From an uncultured Porphyromonadaceae bacterium (GTDB lineage Bacteria > Bacteroidota > Bacteroidia > Bacteroidales > Muribaculaceae), in assembly GCA_900551515.1 (NCBI GenBank), contig URWH01000073.1:1-8832 (forward strand): a DNA stretch of 8,832 nucleotides. Direction: 5' to 3'. The position numbers were made by a program, and so were the translations under genes. The notes under the pieces are model-generated. The model was not told the DNA's origin. It ran no database searches and was given only the letters and a program-made list of their open reading frames with translations. The first letter of the stretch is position 1. Each line of letters starts with the position of its first letter. Below, in pieces: positions 1-7,184 of the stretch.

Positions 1-1943
1 CACTCGCGGTGGGCATAGTCGTGCAGCATCCCGCCGTCGGCCGCCCCGCGGTTGCCCCACGTGGTGATGAGCGTGCGCGCATTGCGCTCGTAAAGCGCCT
101 TCTCGGCCTGCGTGTCGCCGCAAGCCCGCGCCTGTTCGAGCCAGCGTCCGAGCCGGAAATCGGGCAGTGTGCCCAGCAGCGAGTCCTGTACATCTATGAG
201 CCGCTGAAAGCGCTCCGCCTCAGCCGAATAAGCCTCACGATCGCCCGCCGCCACAGCCGCATCCAGTCGCCGCATCACGGCGCGGGCCTCATCGGCAACA
301 GCCTGACGGGTCACATCGACAAGGTCGTACACGTAATTGGCATTCCCGCCAAACTTACCGGCAGCCGAAAGCAGCAGCTCGGCCGCCTGCCTGACATCAT
401 CCGGATCATAATAAGGCTTCGTGGCAGCCCATGTCGACACCTGACGCACCCCGTCGGCCGGACGGGCACAGAAAAGCGACTCCGCGGAGCCCTGCTGCAC
501 GGTGTCGGCCGGACAGCCGTAGACCGACCGCTTCAACAGCCGCCACGCCTCATCGACGCTGTCGTCACGCACACCGCCATAGCGGGCCACAACATAATCG
601 CCGAGCCACGCATCAATGTCGGCATCGGCCTCCATCCACGGCAAATCGCACAGCAGTTCATACATCACCGGATTGTTGTCGATGCCCTCCATGGTCAGCC
701 CGACGCCGGCCAGCGAAGCCGACTCGCGGCGGGCGCGGGCGAAGCCGTCGGCCATCGCCTGCATCTTGCCATACATCCCCACATTGCCGCCGAAATTCAG
801 CAGCATGCAGTAGAGCCAGTCGTGTCCGGCAAACCCGTCGGGGCGCGCGCACCATGCCGGACTGTTCTCGGCCTGCAGGTCGAGCACCGTCATGTCGCCT
901 TCCGGCAAAGCGGCTATCATCTCCGGCCGCGGATTCTCCTGCCAGCCCTGCACCACCCACACCGCATCGGGGCGGCAGCGCTTCATCGCCGCGGCGATGG
1001 TGCGCCCGGCAGCGGCGAGGTCCACGCCCGCCGTGTTGCCGCCCTCATGAAAGGGATCCATGCTGTAGTAGCGCGAGGTGCCGTAAAGCTTTGTCAGCTC
1101 ATCGTAGTAGATATCGGCGATGCGGTTGAACGCCGTGTCGGAAGGCTGCAAGAACGCCGGGCGCCCATAGCCGCACCATCGTCCGGGATCGGCCACGTCG
1201 AGGCCGAGCCGCGCGGCGGCGTCGTGCGGCAGCATCCCCGAATAGCCCGGGAGCACCGGTTCCATGCCCAGCTCGCGCATGCGGCCTGTGATGCGGCGCT
1301 GCATCTGCTCGTCGCGTTCATAATACTGAGCGGGGTTCGGACCGCCCCAGCCCTCCAGATTGTTCATCAGCCACCACGCCTGATAGCCCGGGCCGGCCAC
1401 GAAACTGTCGATGGCCTCCCGGGGATAGCCGAGACGGCGGAGCACATTGCGCCACAGCGCCGCCGAACCGGTGACGGCCAGCGGCATGTTGATGCCGTGG
1501 AGCGCCATCCAGTCGATCTCGCGCTCCCACCGCGGCCAGTCCCAGAAAGCGGCCGAATAGGAGTGGGTGCAATAGTTCAGATAATAGCGTTTGCGCAGCG
1601 GAGTGGAGCGGCGCACAGTTCCAGTCACGGCCGGTAGCGTGTCGGGCAGCACGGCATGCATGTTGTTCCACGACAGATGGTTGCCCGTGTAATGCCGCAG
1701 ATAATAGTTGACGCCCACGGCCACGCTCACGGCATTGTTGCCGCGCACCGCAGGCTTGCCCCCGAGCTGCGTCAGCTCGAAGAAATCGACAGTGTCGGCA
1801 CCGCCGTTCACAATCTCCGTCGCCATTTTCTCCGACAGGCCCTCACTTATTCTCTCAAGCAGGCCGGTCAGTTCGGGCGACGACGCCATCGCCGGCACTA
1901 TTGCGGCCAGACACAGCGCCACACATATAGTAAATCCTCTCAT
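1..1943 (-). CDS. GH89 alpha-N-acetylglucosaminidase, secreted; C-terminus beyond left edge
   Basis: This reading frame stays open from an ATG at 1943 to the left edge: 647 codons plus two bases, with no stop. Family members are about 720-740 aa, so roughly 80 C-terminal residues are missing. The N-terminus is a type I signal peptide (basic MRG, hydrophobic core, cleavage near AMA/SS, residues 20-22). An N-terminal NAGLU domain follows to about residue 110. The TIM barrel begins near RYYLNYCTHSYS (119-130) and includes DWMALHGINMPLA (from 144) and VLPGYSGMLP. The helical C-terminal domain starts near 440 and is cut off. The two glutamates matching the known GH89 acid/base and nucleophile are visible: Glu300 in DPFHEGGN and Glu419 in TMEGIDNN. 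By family knowledge the enzyme removes terminal alpha-linked GlcNAc, for example from mucin O-glycans or heparan-type chains, in the periplasm or at the surface. It is transcribed away from the neighbouring peptidase, with no SusC/SusD pair beside it. Its codons favour G/T endings, unlike the plus-strand genes. Confidence 0.93.
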   Translation of the reverse strand, partial: MRGFTICVALCLAAIVPAMASSPELTGLLERISEGLSEKMATEIVNGGADTVDFFELTQLGGKPAVRGNNAVSVAVGVNYYLRHYTGNHLSWNNMHAVLPDTLPAVTGTVRRSTPLRKRYYLNYCTHSYSAAFWDWPRWEREIDWMALHGINMPLAVTGSAALWRNVLRRLGYPREAIDSFVAGPGYQAWWLMNNLEGWGGPNPAQYYERDEQMQRRITGRMRELGMEPVLPGYSGMLPHDAAARLGLDVADPGRWCGYGRPAFLQPSDTAFNRIADIYYDELTKLYGTSRYYSMDPFHEGGNTAGVDLAAAGRTIAAAMKRCRPDAVWVVQGWQENPRPEMIAALPEGDMTVLDLQAENSPAWCARPDGFAGHDWLYCMLLNFGGNVGMYGKMQAMADGFARARRESASLAGVGLTMEGIDNNPVMYELLCDLPWMEADADIDAWLGDYVVARYGGVRDDSVDEAWRLLKRSVYGCPADTVQQGSAESLFCARPADGVRQVSTWAATKPYYDPDDVRQAAELLLSAAGKFGGNANYVYDLVDVTRQAVADEARAVMRRLDAAVAAGDREAYSAEAERFQRLIDVQDSLLGTLPDFRLGRWLEQARACGDTQAEKALYERNARTLITTWGNRGAADGGMLHDYAHRE

Positions 1944-1959
1944 CAATGCAATTTTTCCA

Positions 1960-1967
1960 CAAAAATA
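1960..1967 (-). promoter_or_regulatory. Candidate -7 promoter box for the GH89 gene
   Basis: On the minus strand this reads TATTTTTG, a full match to the Bacteroidetes -7 consensus TAnnTTTG. It lies 16 bp upstream of the GH89 ATG, so transcription would start around 1953-1955 and the leader would be only about 10 nt. I see no TTTG at the expected -33 distance, so the call rests on the -7 box and its position. The region is A/T-rich and no other gene lies between. Confidence 0.4.
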
Positions 1968-2012
1968 CATCCTGCACGCCATAAATAAGGCGAATCTGAC
2001 CGAAAAAATCTG

Positions 2013-2020
2013 TAAATTTG
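2013..2020 (+). promoter_or_regulatory. Candidate -7 promoter box for the dipeptidase-cdd unit
   Basis: The sequence TAAATTTG matches the Bacteroidetes -7 consensus TAnnTTTG completely and sits 29 bp upstream of the dipeptidase ATG. The predicted transcript would start near 2026-2028, giving a leader of about 23 nt without a Shine-Dalgarno sequence, as is usual in this phylum. No clear TTTG -33 element is present about 20 bp upstream. With the box at 1960-1967 it makes a compact divergent promoter region. Confidence 0.5.
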
Positions 2021-2049
2021 TACTCCACATTTAATACATCCCTGACAAA

Positions 2050-3693
2050 ATGAACCTCAGATACCTCATCGCCGCATCGCTGACCATGGCCACATCCGCA
2101 GCTTTGGCCTGCACCGGCCTCATCGCGGCCCCCGGTGCCACCACCGACGGCTCGACCCTGATCACCTACGCCGCCGACAGCCACACGCTCTACGGCGAGC
2201 TCTACTACAAACCCGCCGCCGACCATGCCAAAGGCACAATGCGCCAGGTGGTCGACTGGGACACCGGCAAACCGCTCGGCGAGATACCCGAAGCCGCCCA
2301 CACCTACACCACCATCGGCAACATGAACGAGCACGGCCTCGCCATCACCGAAAGCACATGGGGCGGCCGTCAGGAGCTTGCCGGCTCAGGCATGATAGAC
2401 TACGGCTCGCTCATATATATAACGCTCGAACGCGCCCGTACCGCACGCGAAGCCATCCGCACGATGACCGACCTGGTGAAGACCTACGGCTACGCCAGCG
2501 AAGGCGAATCGTTCACCATCGCCGACCCCACCGAAGTGTGGATCATGGAGATGATAGGCAAAGGCAAGACCGACAAAGGCGCCGTATGGGTGGCACGCCG
2601 CGTGCCCGACGACTGCATCGCAGGCCATGCCAACCACAGCCGCATCCACCGCTTCCCGCTCAAGGACAAGACGGGCAACACGCTCTATTCGCCCGACGTG
2701 ATCAAATTCGCCCGCAAGATGGGCTATTTCGACGGCAAGGACAGCGACTTCAGCTTCTCGCGCGCCTATGCCATAGCCGACGGCGGCGCCCTGCGCGGCT
2801 GCGACGGCCGTGTGTGGGCCTTCTACAACAAATTCGCCCCCGACTCCGTGCAGCAATATCTCGCCTGGGTGCTCCGCGGTGAAGGCGAACCGCTGCCGCT
2901 TTGGATCAAGCCCCAGAAGAAACTCTCGGCCACCGACATGAAATGGATGATGCGCGACCACTTCGAAGGCACGCCCATGGACATGACCAAAGATGTAGGC
3001 GCCGGCCCCTACAAAGTGCCCTACCGCTGGCGTCCGCTCACCTACACCGTCGACTCCGTAGAATACACCCACGAACGCGCCATCGCCACACAGCAGACCG
3101 GCTTCTCGCTGGTGGCCCAGCTCAACGCCAACGCCCCCGAGCCGATGCGCGGCATCCTATGGTTCGGCGTCGACGACGCCAACACCTGCGTCTACATTCC
3201 GATGTACAGCTGTCTGAAAGGCGCTCCCCACGAGTTTGCCCACGGCAACGGCGACCTCTACAACCTGAAGTGGGACGCCGCCTTCTGGGTCAACAACTTC
3301 GTGGCCAACCAGGCCTACAACCGCTATTCGCAGATGATCCCCGACATCCGCCGCGTGCAGGGCTCCATCGAGGATTCCATCCAGTCGGAAGTGGACATAC
3401 TCTACCGTGAAGTGGCATCGCTTGACCCCGACGTGGCAGTCGACTTCCTCAACAGCCACTGCACCGACTGGTCGAAGAAATACACCGAACGCTACCGTCA
3501 GCTCGGCGAATACCTGCTGGTGAAATATCTCGACGGCAACGTTAAGAAAGAACGCGACGGGCAGTTTGCCCGCAACCCCTACGGTCTGCCCGAATATCCG
3601 CAGTTCCCCGGCTACGACGAACGCTACTACCGCGCCATCACCACCGACCCCGACGGCGGCGAGAGGCTCCGGACATTCGAAGGACTCAAATAA
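2050..3693 (+). CDS. Peptidase family C69 (Ntn-hydrolase) dipeptidase, exported
   Basis: The 547-residue product is close to the usual length of Bacteroidales C69 dipeptidases. These are N-terminal-nucleophile hydrolases that cleave dipeptides using a cysteine exposed as the first residue of the mature chain. That residue is Cys21, in ALA/CTGLIAAPGATTDGST; the CT...G...DGST pattern is the family's N-terminal signature. Residues 1-20 form a signal peptide ending in a textbook A-L-A cleavage site, so signal peptidase itself may generate the active N-terminus. Other family landmarks are GLAITEST (from 96), a YGSLI...ARTAREAI helix region, IADPTEVWIME (from 157) and AGHANHSRIHRFP (from 191). Location is inferred to be periplasmic, with a role in trimming peptides for uptake. 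The start follows a TAnnTTTG box and an A-rich stretch; no Shine-Dalgarno sequence is seen. cdd follows after 12 bp, so the two are probably co-transcribed. Substrate preference cannot be read from the sequence. Confidence 0.92.
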   Translation: MNLRYLIAASLTMATSAALACTGLIAAPGATTDGSTLITYAADSHTLYGELYYKPAADHAKGTMRQVVDWDTGKPLGEIPEAAHTYTTIGNMNEHGLAITESTWGGRQELAGSGMIDYGSLIYITLERARTAREAIRTMTDLVKTYGYASEGESFTIADPTEVWIMEMIGKGKTDKGAVWVARRVPDDCIAGHANHSRIHRFPLKDKTGNTLYSPDVIKFARKMGYFDGKDSDFSFSRAYAIADGGALRGCDGRVWAFYNKFAPDSVQQYLAWVLRGEGEPLPLWIKPQKKLSATDMKWMMRDHFEGTPMDMTKDVGAGPYKVPYRWRPLTYTVDSVEYTHERAIATQQTGFSLVAQLNANAPEPMRGILWFGVDDANTCVYIPMYSCLKGAPHEFAHGNGDLYNLKWDAAFWVNNFVANQAYNRYSQMIPDIRRVQGSIEDSIQSEVDILYREVASLDPDVAVDFLNSHCTDWSKKYTERYRQLGEYLLVKYLDGNVKKERDGQFARNPYGLPEYPQFPGYDERYYRAITTDPDGGERLRTFEGLK

Positions 3694-3705
3694 GACACAC
3701 CGACC

Positions 3706-4182
3706 ATGAAAGACCTTAAACTCACAACCCCCTACCGGCTTGCCACATTCGACGAGCTCGACGAGTCCGACCGTCGTCTCGTACAACTCGCACGCGAAGC
3801 CACCTTCCGTTCCTACGCGCCCTACAGCAAATTCCGCGTCGGCGCCGCCATCCTTCTCGACAACGGCGAGACAGTCACCGGAGCCAACCAGGAAAACGTG
3901 GCATACCCCTCCGGCACCTGCGCCGAACGCACAGCCTGCTATTATGCCCACGCCACCTATCCCGACGCCCGCTTCAAGGCCATAGCCATCGCCGCCCGCG
4001 ACACCGACGGCAATTTCGTGGCCACGCCAACGGCTCCCTGCGGCGCCTGCCGCCAGGCCCTTCTCGAATACGAGATGCTCGCCGGCGGCGACGTGCGCGT
4101 GATCCTCGCCGGTGCCGACGAAATCTACATCCTCCCGTCGGTGAAATCAACCCTCCCCTTCGCCTTCACCGAATTCAGCTGA
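3706..4182 (+). CDS. cdd: Cytidine deaminase
   Basis: The 158-aa protein has the size of the homotetrameric short cytidine deaminases, which convert cytidine and deoxycytidine to uridine and deoxyuridine in cytoplasmic pyrimidine salvage. All active-site motifs are intact. The substrate-binding segment FRVGAAIL (43-50) is followed by TGANQENVAYPSG, then TCAER with zinc ligand Cys72 and catalytic proton shuttle Glu74. PCGACRQ supplies the other two zinc ligands, Cys112 and Cys115. The first ~25 residues (YRLATFDELDESDRRLV) are a short N-terminal helix region common in Bacteroidetes versions. The ATG lies 12 bp after the dipeptidase stop, which suggests one transcript, although peptidase and nucleoside salvage have no obvious metabolic link. 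There is no signal peptide. Leucine is encoded only by CTC (10) and CTT (4). Confidence 0.97.
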   Translation: MKDLKLTTPYRLATFDELDESDRRLVQLAREATFRSYAPYSKFRVGAAILLDNGETVTGANQENVAYPSGTCAERTACYYAHATYPDARFKAIAIAARDTDGNFVATPTAPCGACRQALLEYEMLAGGDVRVILAGADEIYILPSVKSTLPFAFTEFS

Positions 4183-4235
4183 GAGCCACTTTCGCCCTCT
4201 TCCGCCCCTCTTCCGCCGGCTGAAAATCGGACCGC

Positions 4236-4253
4236 CTAATCACATTTGATTAG
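4236..4253. promoter_or_regulatory. Perfect 7-bp inverted repeat upstream of the TonB-receptor promoter; possible operator
   Basis: CTAATCA (4236-4242) and TGATTAG (4247-4253) are exact reverse complements around the loop CATT. This A/T-rich palindrome stands out in a G/C-rich intergenic region between cdd and the receptor gene and lies about 65 bp upstream of the predicted -7 box. It could be a dimeric regulator's binding site. As a transcript hairpin it would be weak, and no T-run follows, so I do not call it a terminator. No specific regulator can be named. Confidence 0.35.
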
Positions 4254-4294
4254 ACAGCCCCGCCATGCGCCACAATTTTTACCCATTTTTGACG

Positions 4295-4326
4295 ATTGCC
4301 GGGCCACAGGTGCCGGAGTAATTTTG
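4295..4326 (+). promoter_or_regulatory. Bacteroidetes-type promoter of the TonB receptor-lipoprotein unit
   Basis: The -7 box TAATTTTG (4319-4326) fits TAnnTTTG fully. A partial -33 box ATTG (4295-4298; consensus TTTG) lies upstream with a 20-bp spacer, within the accepted range. Transcription would begin near 4332-4334, giving a leader of about 17 nt to the ATG at 4350. This also excludes the in-frame TTG at 4296 as a start, because it would lie upstream of the transcript. Confidence 0.6.
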
Positions 4327-4349
4327 CATCCGAAAAACCAGGATGTAAA

Positions 4350-7142
4350 ATGCCCCGACGATTCTTGCAACGACACATCATCATATTTCTTATAGCCTGC
4401 TGCCATCTTCACGCAGCAGCCGAGACAGGCTCCTTCACACTTAACGCCACCGTAACCGACCGCACCAACGGCGAACCGCTGCCCACGGCCACCGTCCGCC
4501 TCCAGCCCGGCATGATCGGGCTAAACACCGATGCCGAAGGCCACTTCGCCATACGCCTCCAGCCCGGCCGCCACACGCTCGACGTGAGCTATATAGGCTA
4601 CCGCACGTGGCACACCGACCTCGACCTCACCTCCGACACCACGCTCACCATATCGCTCACGCCCGACGAACGCACACTGAGCGAAGTAGTTGTCACCGCC
4701 ACCCAGAGCAGCAGCCTCACCTCAGGCTCACGCATCGACCGCGACGCCATGTCGCACCTCCAGCCCACCAGCTTCGCCGACATCCTCGAGCTGCTGCCCG
4801 GCAACATCAGCCACACCCCCGACATGAGCCGCACCAACGCCATAGCCTTGCGCGAGACGGGCACCATAGGCGGCGCCGGCAGCGTGGTGGAGAATCCCGA
4901 CTATGCCATCAGCTCGCTCGGAACCCCCTTCGTGATCGACGGCACGCCGGTCAACACCGACGCCAACCTCAACGAAGTGCCGGGAGCCTCCAGCGGCGAC
5001 GTGGCCTACAGCCGCTCATCTAAAAACCGCGGCGTGGACATGCGCGCCATCGCCACCGACAACATCGAGAGCGTCGAAGTGATGCAGGGCATCCCCTCGG
5101 CCGAGTACGGCAACCTCACCTCGGGCGTCGTGAACATACGGCGCATACGCCGCACAACGCCATGGACAGCACGCTTCAAGGCCGACGAGTTCAGCAAGCT
5201 ATTCTCCGTGGGCAAAGGCTTCGGCATCGGCAGCCAGGTGATCAACGCCGACATCGGCTATCTCGACTCCAAAAGCGACCCGCGCGACAACCTCGAAAAC
5301 TATAAGCGCGTCAACGCATCGGTCCGCGCCCGCCTGCGCTTCGAAGCGCCCGACATGGTCACCGCATGGAACATTGGCCTTGACTACACCGGCTCGTTCG
5401 ACAACTCGAAGACCGACCCCGACCTCAACCAGAACAAAATCGACCTCTACCGCAGCCGCTACAACCGCGCCGCATTCAGCTCCGACGTCACCTTCACCTT
5501 CCCGCGCCTGTCATGGCTCGAATCCGTAGGGCTCAGCACCTCGGCATCCTACGTCAGCGACCGCCTCACCCGCATCCTCGACGTCAGCCCCAACGGCACC
5601 ACCATAGCGCCGACATCGACCGAGGAGGGCGTTCACGACGGGCACTACATCCTGAAATCATATCTCGCCGACTTCCGCGTCGACGGCAAACCGGTCGACA
5701 TCTTTGCCAAGCTGAAAGCCAACGGCTCCGTATCGACCGGCACCTGGCTCCACGCCTACAAGGTCGGCCTCGAATGGACATTCTCCAAGAACTACGGCCG
5801 CGGGCAGATCTACGATCCCGACCGTCCGCTCTCCGGCGGGTGGACCACGCGTCCGCGCGCCTACAGCGACGTCCCCGCCATGCACATCGTCTCGGCCTTC
5901 GTCGAGGACGGCGTCACGGCCCTTATCGGCTCCAACAAGCTCGAGCTGCAGCTCGGAGCGCGCTTCATGACGATGCCGGCGCTCGACAGCCGCTATTATC
6001 TCTCCGGCCGCCCCTGCATCGACCCGCGCATCAACGCCCAATGGCAGTTACCGTCGTTCTTCGCCGGCGACCGTCCGATGACCCTTTCGATTGCCGCCGG
6101 CTACGGCCTCACCACCAAGCTGCCCACGCTCGACTATCTCTTCCCGCAGGTGCACTATTCCGACTTCGTGCAGCTCGGCTATTTCAACGTCAATGACCCG
6201 GTCAACCTCTCCCGCGTAAACCTGCGCACCTACATCACCGACCCGACGAACTACGACCTGCGCGCCGCCCGCAACCGCAAATGGGAAGTGCGCCTCGGCG
6301 CCGAATGGGGCGGCAACAAGCTGTCGGTGACCTATTTCCAGGAGCACCTCAACTCCGGCTACCGCTATTCGGCCGTCTACGACACCTACACCTTCCGCCG
6401 CTACGACGCCTCGGCCATCGACGGCTCTACGCTCACAGCCCCGCCCTCGCTCGACAATCTCCCCTACACCGACATGCAGATCCTCGACGGCTACAACCGC
6501 GTGACCAACGGCTCGCGCATCGACAAGCGCGGCATCGAATTCTCCCTCAGGACCGCCCGCTGGCAGCCGCTGCGCACCGCGCTCACCGTCACCGGAGCAT
6601 GGCTTCACACCCGCTACTCCAACTCGCAGATGCTCTTCTATCCCGTGGGCACCGTGATCGGCAACACAGCAGTCAGCGACCGCTACGTGGGCATCTACGA
6701 CACCGACGACGGACGCGTCAACGACCAGTTCAACACCAACTTCATGTTTGACACGCAGATTCCGCGCTGGGGCCTGATCTTCACCACCACCGTCCAGGTA
6801 ATGTGGTGGACCAAGACACGCCGCATGCGCGAAAACGGCGTCCCCGTGAGCTATCTCGCCTCCGACGGCAACATCTACCCCTACGACCGCGAGGCCGCGG
6901 CCGCCGACCCGATGCTCGCCCAGCTCGTGCGCGACTTCTCCGACAACCTCTTCGACACCCAGCGCGTGCCCATAGCCCTCTACCTCAACTTCAAGGCCAC
7001 CAAACAGATCGGGCGCTTCCTGCGCATCTCGGCCTTTGTCAACCGCATCATCGACTATCTCCCCGACTATAAATCCAACGGACTCACCATCCGCCGCACC
7101 TCCGAAGCCTATTTCGGAATGGAGGCCACCCTCACGCTATAA
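4350..7142 (+). CDS. TonB-dependent outer-membrane receptor with N-terminal carboxypeptidase-regulatory-like domain
   Basis: The 930-aa product starts at ATG 4350, giving a clear signal peptide (MPRRFLQRH, then hydrophobic IIIFLIACC, cleavage near AAA, residues 22-24). A longer frame from TTG 4296 would begin upstream of the predicted transcript start. Residues ~27-110 form a carboxypeptidase-regulatory-like beta domain (NGEPLPTATVRL, GHFAIRLQPGRH, VSYIGYR). The linker LSEVVVTATQ follows, near 111-120. The plug domain runs to about 265 and includes PFVIDGTPVNTD, NIESVEVMQGIPSAEYGN and LTSGVVNI. The rest is a 22-strand-type beta-barrel of aromatic, alternating sequence, ending in MEATLTL. It imports an unidentified ligand across the outer membrane using TonB-ExbBD energy. 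It is shorter than typical SusC proteins, has no SusD partner, and is paired with the downstream lipoprotein 42 bp away. Iron, haem, vitamin or peptide cargo cannot be told apart by reading. Confidence 0.95.
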   Translation: MPRRFLQRHIIIFLIACCHLHAAAETGSFTLNATVTDRTNGEPLPTATVRLQPGMIGLNTDAEGHFAIRLQPGRHTLDVSYIGYRTWHTDLDLTSDTTLTISLTPDERTLSEVVVTATQSSSLTSGSRIDRDAMSHLQPTSFADILELLPGNISHTPDMSRTNAIALRETGTIGGAGSVVENPDYAISSLGTPFVIDGTPVNTDANLNEVPGASSGDVAYSRSSKNRGVDMRAIATDNIESVEVMQGIPSAEYGNLTSGVVNIRRIRRTTPWTARFKADEFSKLFSVGKGFGIGSQVINADIGYLDSKSDPRDNLENYKRVNASVRARLRFEAPDMVTAWNIGLDYTGSFDNSKTDPDLNQNKIDLYRSRYNRAAFSSDVTFTFPRLSWLESVGLSTSASYVSDRLTRILDVSPNGTTIAPTSTEEGVHDGHYILKSYLADFRVDGKPVDIFAKLKANGSVSTGTWLHAYKVGLEWTFSKNYGRGQIYDPDRPLSGGWTTRPRAYSDVPAMHIVSAFVEDGVTALIGSNKLELQLGARFMTMPALDSRYYLSGRPCIDPRINAQWQLPSFFAGDRPMTLSIAAGYGLTTKLPTLDYLFPQVHYSDFVQLGYFNVNDPVNLSRVNLRTYITDPTNYDLRAARNRKWEVRLGAEWGGNKLSVTYFQEHLNSGYRYSAVYDTYTFRRYDASAIDGSTLTAPPSLDNLPYTDMQILDGYNRVTNGSRIDKRGIEFSLRTARWQPLRTALTVTGAWLHTRYSNSQMLFYPVGTVIGNTAVSDRYVGIYDTDDGRVNDQFNTNFMFDTQIPRWGLIFTTTVQVMWWTKTRRMRENGVPVSYLASDGNIYPYDREAAAADPMLAQLVRDFSDNLFDTQRVPIALYLNFKATKQIGRFLRISAFVNRIIDYLPDYKSNGLTIRRTSEAYFGMEATLTL

Positions 7143-7184
7143 CGACAAATCAACAATAATAACAATAACAAAACACCAACACTC
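7143..7184 (+). promoter_or_regulatory. A-rich intra-operon leader of the lipoprotein gene
   Basis: The 42-bp spacer is almost free of G and is built from AAT/AAC-like units (for example caacaataataacaataac). It has no Shine-Dalgarno motif. A-rich, unstructured leaders commonly support translation initiation in Bacteroidetes, so this probably serves the ATG at 7185 on a transcript shared with the receptor gene. There is no TAnnTTTG box and no terminator in the spacer. Confidence 0.45.

Noticed and set aside
9..1637. A 542-codon plus-strand open frame antisense to the GH89 gene
   Set aside because: Its translation is low-complexity (rich in H, R, A, P), has no recognisable domain, and is explained by the codon bias of the well-supported GH89 frame on the opposite strand.
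1855..2334. A minus-strand open frame of 159 codons crossing the divergent promoter region
   Set aside because: Its first part is antisense to the dipeptidase signal and active-site region and its end overlaps the GH89 start in another frame; the sequence is Gly/Val-rich shadow translation.
3157..3951. A 264-codon minus-strand frame spanning the dipeptidase-cdd junction
   Set aside because: It is antisense to two convincing genes, Val/Gly/Ala-rich, and without motifs.
4236..4253. Terminator for the dipeptidase-cdd transcript
   Set aside because: The stem is only 7 A/T-rich base pairs and lacks a following T-run, so it is kept only as a possible operator.
4296..4349. Alternative TTG start that would add 18 residues to the TonB receptor
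   Set aside because: The extension crosses the predicted -7 promoter box and places a charged stretch before the signal peptide; ATG 4350 gives a normal signal peptide.
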